A DNA stretch of 64,000 nt from Polytrichum commune (GCA_950295325.1 OX485808.1:1864501-1928500); one strand, 5' to 3'. Positions 45,732-58,929 are shown, counted from the stretch's first letter. The notes: generated from the sequence alone by a model not told the origin. A program made the numbers and translations.

Positions 45732-48700
45732 ATGTGTCTGAAATGTGAAGGGGTTCATAAAATGGGAAACAACAAGAATAAACGACTATCTGCTGCCCAA
45801 CGACGGGACTTGGTTGCAGAGAAAGCGGAACAACGTCTACATCGACAAGAAGATGAAGTTGAAAGGTACAGTTTCTCTTCTGCCATATCCTCACTCCCTT
45901 TGAATATCCAATTTATTTTGGCATTTCATGGTCTTTGTCATGTAAGCAAGTATTCAATAGTTTTGATGGTAACATTTCAACTCAAAAAATTAACAATATT
46001 ACATTGCTTTATGCTCATTTGGTGTAGAGAAAAAACAAGAATTGATGACATACAATCCAAAAAACGGATGCGTGAGGAACAACGAAAACAAAGTATTGTT
46101 GAAAATGCAACCACCCCTGAAGTTGACAACCCCTACGAAAATAATCGTGTTCGAAGGTGGAGGAAATGTAACTCAGTTGTAGAGGAGCTTGTGCATAAGG
46201 TAAACTCCCGGTCCAATGAGCTTACAGTCGGTGAGGAAGGATGTGCTCAGGCGATTTGTGGAAGACTCACGAATTATAGGACTGCTTCCCGAATTCATGA
46301 AGGAAACCAAAGCAACTGAAGAAAAACTAAAGCTTGTGAGTAGTGTCCAACAAGCCTATAGCCAAATGGTGGCCAACAAATCCACTGAAAATTCCATCTA
46401 CAGAAATGCACAACTATAAGCAGTTGTGTCCCCTACTGCTGGTCCTTCTCAATTGTTCTTGGCACGCACCTTAAACGCAACAAGACATACTTTGAGGAAA
46501 GCCCTAGTTCGTAGGGCATACATTGATGACATTGGTGAGAAATTTTGGGGTGGAATGCCCAGAAAGAACAGAAATGACTGTGTTGATGAAGATGATCGAC
46601 AAAAGATTGTGAATTTTTGGGATACATCAACGAAAATCTCCCCTATATCAAAGGACATTCTGTACCAAAGAACAGGACCGTGGAAGTTTAATGAGCATCC
46701 AAAGCATTATCTTCAAGAATCTCAGGTTGTGTCCTAAACTTTTATAATTTTCAATTGCAATCCTCTCATTATCCACTTGGAGAACAACTGATTTGATTTA
46801 CAATTATTGGATATTAGAAAATATTTGTAGCCACAATTCCTGATTAGTTTCTCTTTTGCCCTTTTTTTGGACTTTTACTTGAACCCTTGTGAACATGTAT
46901 CCTTCCAAAGTGGGGCCATCATGTGTATTTATTTGTTTTCACTTGAATAAATCTACGTCATGCTAGACATAATATTGCAATTTCTGACATTCATTTTCAC
47001 TCCACTACTTGTACTTGAGACATTTCACTTGCATTGTGTAAATGACTTACTCATTTTCCAATTCAAAAACTTGCAGTCAAAGTTTTTAGCACTTGCACAT
47101 GCGCACAACCACTTGTTGGATTAGGCTAACACTAGCTACACCATGCTCTTTGATATCAAGTGACATATTCACTTTCATTTCATATTGAACGTTCACCAAT
47201 GGAAATTGTACTTACGCATTTTGTGTATAGTGACATAGTGAATCTCCCTCTAAGTAAGTGTTGGAGTCATTTGTTAGCCTATTCAAGTCCTATCATGTGT
47301 TGTAGACCACAAACATACTAACTGTATCGTATTCTCACATTCATTTGCAATTGCAGTTGGACTTCTACGTTCGATTCAAAGCGCACCATCCATCTGTGAA
47401 AGTTGGATTGAGAGCTTTTGAGCTCCTCAAACCATATTATGTGAGAAGGTTAAAAGAAAGAAACACTTGTGCCTGCAAGCAGCATGTTGAGATTTTGGAG
47501 TTACTTCACGGTTGGAGCAATATGAGATCAGCAACAAAAGGTATCCATGGTGTTATTTGTGCATGTACTTGCGATGTTTGCGAAGGTGGGGTACATGGAG
47601 TTTGTGCAGCTCATACAACACATTTTAGAGGATTGACAGATATGTGGATATCGGTACTTTGTCCTATGCAAGAAGATGGATGGCACAAATTGGATTGTCT
47701 CATGGGACAGTGTGGTCAATGTGGCGTGGATATGTTAATTAATTGTCCTTCAGAGTTGAGTGGAAATAACGAGAGCTTGATGCAATGGAATTGTTACCAG
47801 AAAGTGAAAGGTGGTAAGACAAAGGCAGGGAAAGAATACTTAGTTCTTCGATTACAGTACAAGTATACCCTAGCTAGACAGTTCCTAAGTTATTTTAGGC
47901 CTCGACTAACCAAGTTCATCACACATAATTTTGTTGCTCAATGGGAAGCTGAGCAATACCGGGTCAGCTTGGCCACATTCCCACCTTCCTCGGTTCTATC
48001 AGTTGTTGATTTCGCAGAGAATTATTCGTTCGCAGAATGGAACGAAATTCAAGAGATGCATTTCTCTTCGGTTCAACTAACAATCTTAGTGCATGTTTCC
48101 TACCGGTGGAACGAAGAATACATCCAAAATCCTGATTCTGGTGCAAGTAAGCTCATCACAGAATATCATTATTATATATCTGATGATATGAATCATGATG
48201 TACTTTTTGTACGACATTGTTTTGACTTGCATTGGAGAAATCTTCGAGATCGTGGTTTGGTGTACAACCAACATATTGTGTGGAGTGACGGTTGTGCTGC
48301 GCAATTTAAGTCCAGGAAAACAATGTATCAAGTTGCTATGTGAGTATACTTTACCTTATTATTGTTATTTTTCCTTCAATCATGACACAATTATTTTTAT
48401 TGCTATATGTTTGGTAAATTTAGCAACCAATTACAAATTCATCAGCTTACTAAAACTCTTTCAATTTGCAACAGGTACCAACTACGAACCAGGGAGGATT
48501 TAGTACTTCCAAATGGTTGCCAAATGGTCTGGTCCTTTTTTGGATCAGGTCATGGAAAAGGGGTCCACGATGGTGCAGGGGCTATCTTGAAACAGTCAAT
48601 TAGAAAGGAACAAATGAAGATGGAAACTCCTAAACTCTTGAATGCCTCAGATGTGGTAGCATTTTGCAAGGGTAGACAAACTAGAGAAGCAGCTGTACGC

Positions 48701-49677
48701 GATAAGCTCAAAGATTATAGGATTGCAAGAAGAGATGTAGTGCGGTTCTTCCACCTGATAGAAAATGTTGACCGCCGACACAAATATGACTACAGTTACT
48801 TCGAAGGTGTTCGATTATTGCATTCTGTTGTGTCTGTTTCACATCGGGATATCACTCTTTTGAAGGTTAGACATCTCGCTTGCTTCTGCAAAGAATGCAT
48901 GGATGATAATAGTCAATTATGCCTTCAAACATCACACGTGAAGGACTGGAAGCTAGTGACACTGTCACCCAAGGTCTTAACACAGGTATTATACTACAAT
49001 ATTCCAAGTCCTTTTATTTCTTTGTGGCTCCAAAATCTTCATTAAGCGGGCCCAAGAGTCAATTTCTTACCATGTTTTCATGAACTCATGTCAATGTATA
49101 TTTGTAGGTTCGACAAGTTGCAATGAATGCTCCGTGCCATGCTGCCTCAACTGTCGATGTTGCTTCAGAAGGATTTGCCGAACATATTGACGAGGATTGT
49201 CTTCAAGAGGAATTCGATTTACAAAACGAAGATGATATACTGGAAGCTGCAGAGAATGATGATGATGACATTGACCTTGAGGAGGAGGCACATAAAGTAG
49301 AGATCGGGTTTAATGTCGCTGTAATGTGCGATGGTGTTGAAAAAGGGGACCCTTTTTTTGTGATTCTATGTGACAGAGTCCTCTATAGTAACCCTGAAAC
49401 CTTTGTTGACGATTGGGGGAATACATGGTCTAAAGGTGATATGCTAATAAGAGGATTTTACTATTCAAGAATATCCAGTGGACAAAGGGGCCCAAATGTG
49501 ATGTATGAAATTCTCAAAGATAGACCAGCTTATGCTTGTTCGCACCACGTAATTTGTTCAGATTTTGTGATGCTACCAACATACGCCAAGAAGGGCCTTC
49601 AAAGATATGGCATGTCATCAGAAGTCAGAAGTGTGGTGATGAATGCTCTCGATTGCAGGAGCAACATCATCTCATAA
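45732..49677 (+). CDS. DDE-type transposase, unassigned family
   Basis: Five exons: 45732-45865, 46028-46725, 47357-48339, 48475-48985 and 49108-49677, all with GT..AG junctions in matching phase. Exon 3 has cysteine clusters (CACTCDVCEGG) and VVDFAENYSFAEWNEIQ; it also encodes VWSDGCAAQFKS, and exon 4 carries SGHGKGVHDGAGA. The spaced Asp residues fit an RNase H-fold transposase. Exon 5 has a very acidic block, then a conserved-looking domain to TAA at 49675. Two defects lie in exon 2. One is a small frameshift near 46225 (a 4-base insertion, or an unusual splice). The other is TAA at 46417-46419, between segments that both look coding. The gene may be inactive, or exon 2 may be spliced differently than I read. 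Confidence 0.7.
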
Positions 49678-50700
49678 CGTAATTGGTGTGCCAATACAAG
49701 CATACATGAATTGAGGTGATGACGTTCTTTCAATTTGACATGTCTTACTTTTATTTTCTACAAGTTCTGGTTGCTTATTCAAGAGTGTAATTGATTTACT
49801 ACTAGTCCTAAATTCTTTTTCGTCACGTTTTCTACTAGTGCTAAGTTTCTAGTATGCTTGTATTCTAACTTGATCCTCTAGTATCATAAAGGTTTACACT
49901 GATTTCTTTAAATTCTGCTACATGATTATTGGTTGTAGGTAAAGGAGACTTTGGAGGCAATGTTGTGTGTTGCGCTCTGAGAGATCTATTGGGTATGATT
50001 TCCCATGCAGAAGCCTTCATGAAGACATATTTCTCTATACCAATAGTGTTGTTATTGATATAGGATTTGGTTCAATGGATAGTAATCTCTCATTTCATTG
50101 TAGATTGTGGTTGTGCATAGGCTCTCTGCAATGCGAACTTTGTAAGGATCCAACTCTACAGGCTAAGGTGCATGAATGTTAGCTTACGATATATTTTAAC
50201 TTCCCATTTCAAAAAGATTTCTTGCATGTTTTGAAAATGTAGTGATTGTTGTAGCATGCGATGTCCTCACTACTTCATGTGCCTGCTTGACAAGGTTGGG
50301 TAACCTGACGTGATTGATCACCTTCATCATCCTAATCTAGTTCTGAATTGATCGTGACACTTTGCTCAAACGCCAGCTAGCTCTGTGAACGTAAGAACAA
50401 TACTCAGGTTGTTTAAGTACTTCATGTGATCACCTAGTAAGCATTATTTGAACAAATGTGTCAGTTATAGTAGCAGCTGATGCGGTTGCCCTATACTACT
50501 GCAAACATCTACTCTTCATTGTGCTTGTCATACCTAATCCTCCCTTTGCTGCGTCACAGAAGGTGACCAGTGCTGCTTCTGTCATAGATGGAGGTTGGAC
50601 ATGACCAACTTTGAACTTCATGACCAAGCAGAGGCAAATTTCAGTGCTAGGCAGCGTACAGGTTTCGAAACTGTCAGTGGTCAATGAGAAGAAGGCACTT
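49678..50700. other. Non-coding
   Basis: AT-rich. No coding signal beyond short frames. Confidence 0.5.
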
Positions 50701-50726
50701 CAAGTTATATTGCATCAAAGTGCGTC

Positions 50727-51583
50727 GTGATCATCGTGAATTTCCAAAGCTTTGATTGTAGTAAGGAACCTATTCCTGTTAACCGCGACACCTCCATTTG
50801 CTTCTGTTTTCCTGCTCGCAACCACCAAGCGGTTGCCTTTGATGATAGTGAAATCAATGATAAAAGGAGAAGGGAGGTGGCGATAGGGAAGGTGGCAACA
50901 CATTTATGTCTAACACTAATTATCAAAGAATTGAAAATTAGTGTCGAGCAGGATAGGGGGGTAACAACACTAAATATTATCAAACACTAAATATCATATT
51001 TAGTGTAGTGCTCTTCGATTGCCAAGAACACGAAGAATCATCATCGTTGGTGAAATTCACACCAGAATTAACCCCTATGAGGCACAATTGGGGAGTCAGA
51101 TCGCAACAGTATTTTGCAATCTTGTCTTCCTTCCAAGCTTGTATCAAGTAATTCCAAATTTTTCGCTTGCGTCTGAGCCAATAGTTTCCAACAGTGCTAT
51201 TCATTCCATAGGTCATAAACCTCCTTTTCCAAACGCCTTAGGTTACATCCTAGTGGCCACGCACATCAAGAAAACTTGGAAGCTTAATAAAGGCTTAATA
51301 GAAGCGGTATTAATAGAAGCTACCAACAGTGGCATCTATAGACATACTTGCAAGGAGGCTTATGAACTTGGATCAAGTAGTAATCTTTTCATGTGCTTCT
51401 CAAATATAATACATGAAGTGTCTCACAATGGTGAATTTGCACTAGAAGTTATCAACAGAAACTATATAACACGGAGTCCCATGACAAGGATCTCCACAAG
51501 AAGGTTGATCATCGTGAATTTCCAAAGCTTTGATTGTAGTAAGGACGACTATTCCTGTTAACCGCGACACCTCCATTTGCAAC
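50727..51583 (+). repeat. Pair of ~75-bp direct repeats
   Basis: A block of about 75 bp starting TGATCATCGTGAATTTCC and running to CGACACCTCCATTTGC occurs at 50727 and again at 51507. The second copy has a small change in the middle. The copies bracket about 700 bp. Confidence 0.85.
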
Positions 51584-51763
51584 CACCAATTTCCGAGCCT
51601 TGTCTCTTTCCTGTTGCTCCCGTATCACTCTCTCAGCTCTCAACTCCTCCATTGTCTTTCGACCATTCTGTGGCTTCTCTTCTTTCTTAGATTCCTCACG
51701 TTTCTTTGGTTTCTCCTTTCTCCTCCGCTTCTCTGGCCTTTCCTCCCGTCTCTCTTTCACTGA
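51509..51763 (-). other. Charged coding-like fragment, possibly a captured exon
   Basis: The frame encodes a lysine/glutamate/arginine-rich helix (KPKKREESKKEEK, then ELRAERVIREQQERDKARK) resembling nuclear coiled-coil proteins. A specific family is not certain. The C-terminal part overlaps the direct repeat, so the exon probably ends near 51590. Confidence 0.35.
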
Positions 51764-52084
51764 AACCCAAACATCAAACTCAATTTAGCTCATCACCAAC
51801 ATTCCTCAAAACCCATCTAGCTGAAGAAAGCTCTAATCAAATCTATCCACAAGCACAGATTCTCTTACAATAGGAAATTAACATATGACATAGGTATCAA
51901 GTAATCGAAGGTCATCAGAATAAATCCACTGACTCTATAAATTGAAGTGACCTTCAAGAATCCAACAAATGCATGTTATTGGAGCCGACTGGAGGCTCCT
52001 ACAAGCACCACACAGCCACATCCCCATAAACCAAAAGTTGTTCAAGGAATAGAGATTACCAGGGCTTCTCAACTTCATAGCATG

Positions 52085-53024
52085 TGTCGCGACCCTTGCT
52101 AGTTTTTCTCCACTTAGCTCAATCGCTTTCCAACTCTAGCAAGTGTCCCGAGCGCTAACCTGCACATCCCACGCACATGCATGGTTAGCTTTCAAAACCG
52201 CGGACCTTCAATCCCATATTTGGTCACCAAACCCTCCTACACATGCATTCGGGACTCTTTCCCCTTAGTAGGTAACCCATCGCTAAGGTGGACTTCCATC
52301 CATGGAAGTCCACTCCCTACTTGGTCATAGTGTTGCTAGGACAACACTACAACCACCTGGAGCACATTGCCAAGTATGCTCCGGGGGGGTCGGTCGGCAA
52401 AGCCGCCTCACCCATATAAGCCTCTAGGACTTTTGGCGGGGCCCCTCCCCCACCGTCAACATCCCTTTTGTCTCTCTACCAAGAGTTGGGGCCAAGTAGA
52501 CATTTTCCCTTAGCCGCTGGGTCTAGAAGCCTCCCTGCAGCTTCAGACCTTCATAACTTCCACGTGCGGTCTCTGAATCTAACAACCAACCACTCTATCG
52601 TCATCTACATTTCACGTAGATCCCTATGGACACCTCACTTGCCCTATTCGGGCAAGTATTGAGGAAGTTATGCCTGTTTAAACCTTTGCAGTCCCGGGAG
52701 CCACTCCCAGGCCCCTGCTGTTCCAGGGCGCTGTCCCGGGACAGCATCCCACTCAAAGTGCCATATCTCCTAGCTCACACCTCAGATTGAGGTGTTCTTT
52801 AGCATTCTAGAATCAGGACGCCATAAGCTACTCATAGCTTATGGCTTTACCCTCATGACTCCTAGTCTTTGTGGGTGGGAGGCGTTCTAAACGCCCGGGG
52901 CCCTCACCCACATTAGGATCACTTGGTCCCTCTCACCAATGGCGTCACAAGTCCCGGGTGTCACTCTGGGGTCCCCTTTGTGCCCATGGTGTTGCGGGCA
53001 CTCCTCATGGAGAGGTGCGCGATA
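52085..53024 (-). mobile_element. Solo LTR of the chromodomain retrotransposon family
   Basis: The reverse complement matches the 976-bp LTRs at 15877 and 21787 along its length, with clear divergence and some length loss (940 bp). It starts TGTCGC and ends GCGATA on the plus strand. Flanks are GCATG at 52080-52084 and 53025-53029, a perfect 5-bp target duplication. Confidence 0.88.
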
Positions 53025-53513
53025 GCATGGAATCCAGCGCCATCATCAATAGTAGTTCTACTGATCATGAAACCTTTTGTTGAATACCACGGTCTCTTCC
53101 CACTCTTTCCAATGAGTCCGAATCCAAATTCGTATTATTCGTATTCCAATTCAAATCCTCAAATCATTATTAAGGTTAGTCAACGTTTCAATTGGCACAC
53201 AGAAGACTCCCAACACTTTGGACATGACAAAACTCAATGTAACATGGCACAAAAAATTTGTTGTTCACTTCGATAATGAATCATTACACTTGATATTGCT
53301 ATAGGCAATGATAAAACAAAATATCTAGTCTCCTAATACTTCCATGTCACGTCCTCTTGGAGGTTCTGCACGTGAAGAAATCACAGTAATTGTAAGTCAA
53401 AGAATAACTTTGTTTTCCAACAATGGATTCAAACATTACTCAAAGAAACAACTCAAAGATTACTCAAAGAAACGACTCAAAGATTACTCCAAGAAACGAC
53501 TCAAACATTACTC

Positions 53514-56500
53514 TCACCCTCTTGTTATAGTCCGTCCCAGTATACCCTTGGCACGCTCCTCTAGCATTTGCATCCCTCTCTCGTAACCACCAGCCCTTGA
53601 GTTAGGCATTTTCTTTGTAGAACCAGTAGGCCTGCCACGTTTTTTGTCAGTTGTAGCAGGTGTTTTTTGAGTTGGTGGAGCATATTGACCCTTGGCTAAC
53701 CAAAGTTTGACTTCCTCGTTAGACAAATGTGTCTTTGTGATGTTCTTCCCTCCTTCAGTAGATCGTTCTTCCATTACAACAGAGGCAGGTTCACTTGGTG
53801 CAGTACAATTGACTCCATTGTCATGAATTGGAAGCACTGATGGGCATGATTGGGGCTCTATGCAGTTTGCTTGGATGCTCAATTCGGCATTTGCAGCATG
53901 AATTGGATTCAAGATACCAGCAGATGATTGTTGATGTTCACTGGAAGGCAGTACCACAGGTGTTCTTGAATGTGCATGCTTCTTAATCAAATCTGCAACA
54001 CCATCTGGGTTTGTAATGGAGATTTGGGTATCTTGCAACTGCAAAATGGGTGCATCCTTAACAGTTGGTCCTACTTCAAAGAGTGCATGACCCTGACTCC
54101 CATCGACCGCATCTTCAGGTGCCATTTCATCCTCAATCGCTATTACATCATCATTGTTGTACCCTGCCAAAGAATGAGAAAGAAAATCAACACTTAAGAA
54201 ACTAATAATAGTCAAACATTTACTGAGCAATAGGTGACATTAATCTGGTTACTTCTCTTCAAGATATGCATATGAACTCCAAAGATTATGAGGAAAGGGG
54301 CTATGGCCTCAATTTGGACTGGCTAACCATCGCATACTGACTTTGTGTACCATATTATAGGAGAAGTGTGCTAGTCGGAATAAAATAACCATTTAAAACC
54401 CTAAACCCTAGTGTGATGGAAAGTGACAGAGAAAGTTCCACTTCCACCAACAAGTTATACAACAGTGTTGAAAGTGCCTCGGAAGAACTGCAAGTAGCAT
54501 TTTAGTGGCTCTAGTGGGTTTCAAGAATCCTTAGTTGCATCATGGATTCCAAAGTGCAAGTAAGTGATTGCTAGTGCTTGTACAATATGGCAAGTAGAAA
54601 TGAAAGCAACAAAGTGTAATTGAGTACTAGCAAGTGAGGTGACTAAAACCAAGTGCTACATACTACAGAAAATTGACACAATATAGTAGCAAATGCTAGC
54701 GACCAAAACCAAGTGAAGCATATTATAGGAAATTGACACAATGTAGTAGCAAGTACCAAATCTAGAATCAAGTGTTGCCGATTAGAAATGCCAGTGTTGT
54801 CTCAAAAGCAAGTGTCCAAAATTAACAACAAGTGAGGAATAGGAGAGATCTGCAATGTCACTAGCCTAGAATGAGGGCGTTGTCTGCACAATGGGGGAGT
54901 AACTTACTTGGTCTAGTGTTCGATGAATCAGGTGTCAAACTTCGCCGACTGTGACCCCTCTCAACCTTAGGCTTCTTCAGAGCCATCCTGCGCTGGTGGT
55001 AGCCAAAGAGCTCAATCATGCCATCCTCAAATAACTTACCACAAGAACGGCCTGCACAGATTGGATTTTTGAATATTTCCAAGTGCGCTCCCAAACAGAA
55101 GGGATGGTACATGCAACCACAACTAGTGACACAAAAAGACTTCCTACTAAAGAATTTCCCGCACACAGGGCATGGACGTACAAACAACACGGCATCAGAT
55201 CCTAATGGTATTTCATCTGTTTCATCCATTGGCACAGGACGTCCTGTTACACCTTGCCCCTCCGATATCTGTAGTATTTGCTCCTTTAGGGCGCTGATCC
55301 AAAGCTTATTGCACTCTTGACCGTGATCAAAGTCAATCAATTTTGAGCTCACTTCTGCAAGCTTGGTGGATTCTTCCTTCAGGTTTTTCTCTGTGGTCTC
55401 CAATTTGCTTCGCATCCTATCAAGCAAATAACTCTGCAAGTTGGAGTCCCTTTCTGCTACTTTCAATTGGTCGGTGATCCTTAAAACATCAGTGCGAACA
55501 ACCTGCAGTTGCTCTGGAGTTGCAGTCATTACCAATGACCGTGCTTTCTCCTCTGCCTCCGAAATTTCTTTGTGATACTGTGAAATCTGGTGGAGTAGTT
55601 TACAATAAGTAGAATTAATGTCAGATTCTTCTCTTTCGATGAATCTCTTCTCAGCAGCAAGATCTGCCACACGCTGCTTATTGTCAACCTCATTGTCATT
55701 GAAGCCCGTTCGCTTTGTAGTTGCATGCAGTTCTTCTTCTTCTGCTTGAGCAAGCAAAGCGCGTGCCCTTGGCAACTGGTGAGGAAGAAAAATGGTTGCA
55801 CACCTGGAACCAGTTATGAAACAACTGGCATCATCTTCTTGCGCAATCTCCATGTCCTAGGCAAGAGCAGCTCAAGGTTAGTCGTGGTCCTCAAGCGTAC
55901 CATAGTTTGAGGGGTTTAGGGTTTAGAGAAGGCAGTCGCTTAGGACTGGGGCGACAATTTCTCCTCATCACCCTCTTACACCTAGACAACTACTAGAAAT
56001 CAAGATAAACTAATGAATTGACATTGAAAGTCTAATTGGAATCCCAACCTTGCCACATTCTGTGAACAGGACAAAAGCAATGGTGAAGGGACAACCCAAC
56101 CCACGTCGCGCCTGACCAAATTATTATCGGCCTCGTTTACGAGGTGCTGCATCATTACAAAACCACAAAGGATGCTCACAGCACCAGATACCAGAGGCCT
56201 CCGTCACCCCGTCACAAAAATTCAACACCATACAGATACAACACAGTGATCACATCTAGCGACCTCTAATCCACACAAAGCTTAAGGTTAGTCGTGGTCC
56301 TCAAGCATGTAAGTATCACTCAAGAATCCCCACACAAAAAAAGAGTCATGGATTTGATTCAGGCTGGGCAAGTGGAGATTGGGGCACCACAGATCTTGAC
56401 TAAAATTCTTAGACGCGCACTGATAATTATCAACAAGGACGAATGCGATGGTACGAGAATTTGTTGAGCAGCAGACCCTTACTCTCCAGAAGGGCAACAT

Positions 56501-57746
56501 TCATCGCCTGATTGTAGGTATGAGAAAAACAAGAATATACCAAATGATTTAAACAATCCAAAGGTTGTGGGGAAAGGGTTCAGAAATGGTGTGGATGCTC
56601 ATTCACAAGAATTTGTATCGTATAAGAAAGAGATTCAAACTCAACTCATCATTTCATGAAGGTGGGCTTCCTTCAAAAGAGTCTTTCTTACATGTAGGTC
56701 TCATGAAAATCCCCCCAAGTTTAGGGTGGGCAAGTGGGGAGTGGGGCACCGCAGAGCTTGGGATTGCCTGGACGGAGAGCAGATACAGGCTTGCCGCTTA
56801 ACCCCGCAGGGATGTGCTTGGCAAGCTTGTTGCCAGACAGGAAGAGCTGGACGTTGCCAAGCTTGCCATATTGCACAGGGATGTTACCCGAATGTGCATT
56901 GAAAGAGAGACAAAAACAATGGTGAAGGGACAACCCAACCCACGTCGCGCCTGACCAAATTATTATCGGCCTCGTTTACGAGATGCTGCATCATTACAAA
57001 ACCACAAAGGATGCTCACAGCACCAGATACAAGAGGCCTCCATCACCCCGTCACAAAAATTCAAGACCATACAGATACAGCACACGGATCACATCTAGCG
57101 ACCTCTAATCCACACAAAGAAGACTTAGCTTGTAGTAGTTTCAACATGACTGAACTTATTCAGAGACTTGCAGCAGCAAACTTGTTCGCATGGTCAAAAT
57201 TCATACCTTATTGTCTATCCAATCAGAGAAACTACTTTGTTTGGAGGAAGATGGTGTTGCATCACCAGACTCAGTTTTCATCTTCTTGTTCTCCACATTT
57301 CTCCTTAGAGTCACCTGGCGTCTGGTAGCATCATAGGCAAACTTGGCCCAATTAACTTTGTGGTTGTTCTTCTCAGCTAGCCATGCTCGCAAAAATGTGG
57401 CCAAATAGTACCCATTTGACGGAAAATGACCATATACAAGCTCACTCTGCCTTCTACAATCGCAAATATCCTCCTGTGACAAGTAGTTTAAATCCAGCTT
57501 CCACCCTTGGTCACCTCGAGGCCCAAAAAATGCGATAACTGCATCATTGTCAATTCCTACATCTGCACCTAAATCTTTCAAAGTATCAAGCCCATAATCT
57601 CTCACACCAAGATTTTTTGCAAAATCATCTATTGTCCAACTCTCCCTCTCAAGAACAATAGTAGCAAGTCGAATTTTCTCAGCTTCTCTTGATGACAAAC
57701 CATTACCCTCAACTTTCACTCTTTGGACACGTGCCCTTGGTGCCAT
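53514..57746 (-). CDS. Coiled-coil, zinc-binding, AT-hook protein of unknown function
   Basis: Three exons (57746-57207, 55856-54908, 54163-53514) join in frame with good splice sites into 712 aa without a stop. The start is MAPRARVQRV; an earlier ATG nine codons upstream is in the same frame. Residues 1-180 hold an unrecognised globular domain. Exon 2 has a long coiled coil, then a RING-like cysteine/histidine cluster (CPVCGKFF, then SCGCMYHPFCLGAHL and CAGRSCGKLF). The last exon is acidic, then carries KKRGRPTGSTKK, an AT-hook. It converges on the transposase gene at 45.7-49.7 kb and may be the accessory protein of the same element, perhaps DNA-binding; this is inference. The zinc cluster could act in ubiquitin or SUMO ligation or simply bind protein. 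Confidence 0.7.
54235..54860. other. Intron of the coiled-coil protein gene
   Basis: Lies in the intron 54164-54907. AAGTG-rich low-complexity words, with the AAACCAAGTG... AGGAAATTGACACAATGTAG type sentence repeated near 54650 and 54710. Confidence 0.6.
56078..57128. repeat. Two copies of a ~210-bp block in an intron
   Basis: CAATGGTGAAGGGACAACCC through ATCACATCTAGCGACC is present at about 56078-56285 and again at about 56919-57125 with few differences. The intervening DNA also holds doubled versions of an LRR-kinase fragment. Confidence 0.85.
56722..56915 (-). pseudogene. LRR receptor-kinase fragment
   Basis: A minus-strand frame reads GNIPVQYGKLGNVQLFLSGN, then KHIPAGLSG, then GNPKLCGAPLPTC. 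This is the usual end of a leucine-rich-repeat ectodomain of plant receptor kinases, where the last repeat is followed by a GN..LCG.PL..C cap. A more decayed copy of the cap lies near 56360-56400. It sits antisense or sense within the 57206-55857 intron of the coiled-coil gene (same strand). Likely a captured gene fragment. Confidence 0.65.
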
Positions 57747-57849
57747 GTTAACAAAGAAAATTTTGCAAAGCAATGTACAAGAGAAAGAAAGATGTAATGC
57801 AAATGCAAAATTTTAAGTTTGAGATGCATACCTCCATTTCAATTTGCCC

Positions 57850-58540
57850 CTTCGTCCTCAAAATGCACCCCAAACCCTAAGCTAGCAGAATTTTTTGCTA
57901 TACTACTAGAACCCTAAGCGCTTCAACAACACAGGAGGTGGTGGAGGCAGGAGGTTCGCAACCCTAAGATCTTGCAAGCATGGGGCGGACAGGAGCTCCC
58001 ATTTGCTCTACCCCCGGGCTTAGGGTTAATTGTGGGTATATTCTCTAAAATTCCTCTAAAATGATGGGTAATGCTCCTGAAGTCTTCAACTTTGACCCGT
58101 TATTTCTCAAACTGCAGCAAAGCATTTGTGACTAGCCGTTGCTTCTTGCCATTCAATGGGCCAGATTTGAAACTTTAGCCAAAAAAAAAACAAACCCACC
58201 GTAATCTTAGATCAGAGCTAATTAATAGTCCACCTTGGGATACATCCCGGCCCACCCCTTTTAATCCGGGGTTTCCCGCCTCCTCCCATATGGCCGCCAC
58301 ATTCATTAATTAATTATAAAGCTTCATCCGGCCATTAATAAACTTGGGATCCTTTCAATTTTGAAAACATTGGGTCTAGAAAGCATATCAAGTACGCTTA
58401 TAATAAACCTATGGATACTTTATGTGACATAGAGTGGAATAAAGGCCCATGTTCCATGTGGTTCCCTTTTTGTTCTCCCATGTTCCCTCCCACGTTCCCA
58501 TGATATCAACAAGTGGTGAATTCACTTACAACGAATGAGT
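57850..58540. other. No gene recognised
   Basis: Upstream region of the coiled-coil protein gene. If that gene is part of a transposon, the right end should be here; I found no terminal repeat. Confidence 0.45.
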
Positions 58541-58567
58541 GCAAGGATCAAAGATTGTCCACTTTAC

Positions 58568-58900
58568 CATGCTTGCACCCTCTTCATCCCCGTCAAACGT
58601 ATCCTTATATCCAAGCCCCTCTTCATCCTCATCTTGACCTTCATTAGAACTGTCAAGATCAATTGCAGTTTCTCTTGAAGCTTGAGTCGCTGCCGGTGAG
58701 TCCTGGGGGGTGGGGCACTCTACCTACAAAACACAGGTATGTATTTAAGACACAAAGCTGCATGGCATAAGGTACAACTAATTCACACATTATTTAACTA
58801 CGTGAGAACTTACCTCTTCCCCAACATTCTGCACATCATGGTCCATTACGCCTTCAATAGCATCTGAAACGTAAGTGTCAAGATCGGTAGCTCCCAACCT
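58568..58900 (-). CDS. Two acidic exons of an incomplete gene
   Basis: Exons 58900-58814 (29 codons) and 58723-58568 (52 codons) join in phase 0 across a GT..AG intron. They encode an acidic, low-complexity stretch (DAIEGVMDHDVQNVGEE, then IDLDSSNEGQDEDEEG). A satellite array begins immediately upstream of the first exon's acceptor, as it does next to the ParB-like pseudogene exons at 12.4-15.3 kb. It may belong to the same ParB/methylase-like gene family, but there is no domain to prove it. Confidence 0.5.
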
Positions 58901-58929
58901 CTGCGGAAAATCCAAAGCTTAATTTTTCA

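Noticed and set aside
55740-55800. A 28-base intron in exon 2 of the coiled-coil gene
   Set aside because: Too short for a normal plant intron, and the frame is open and sensible without it.
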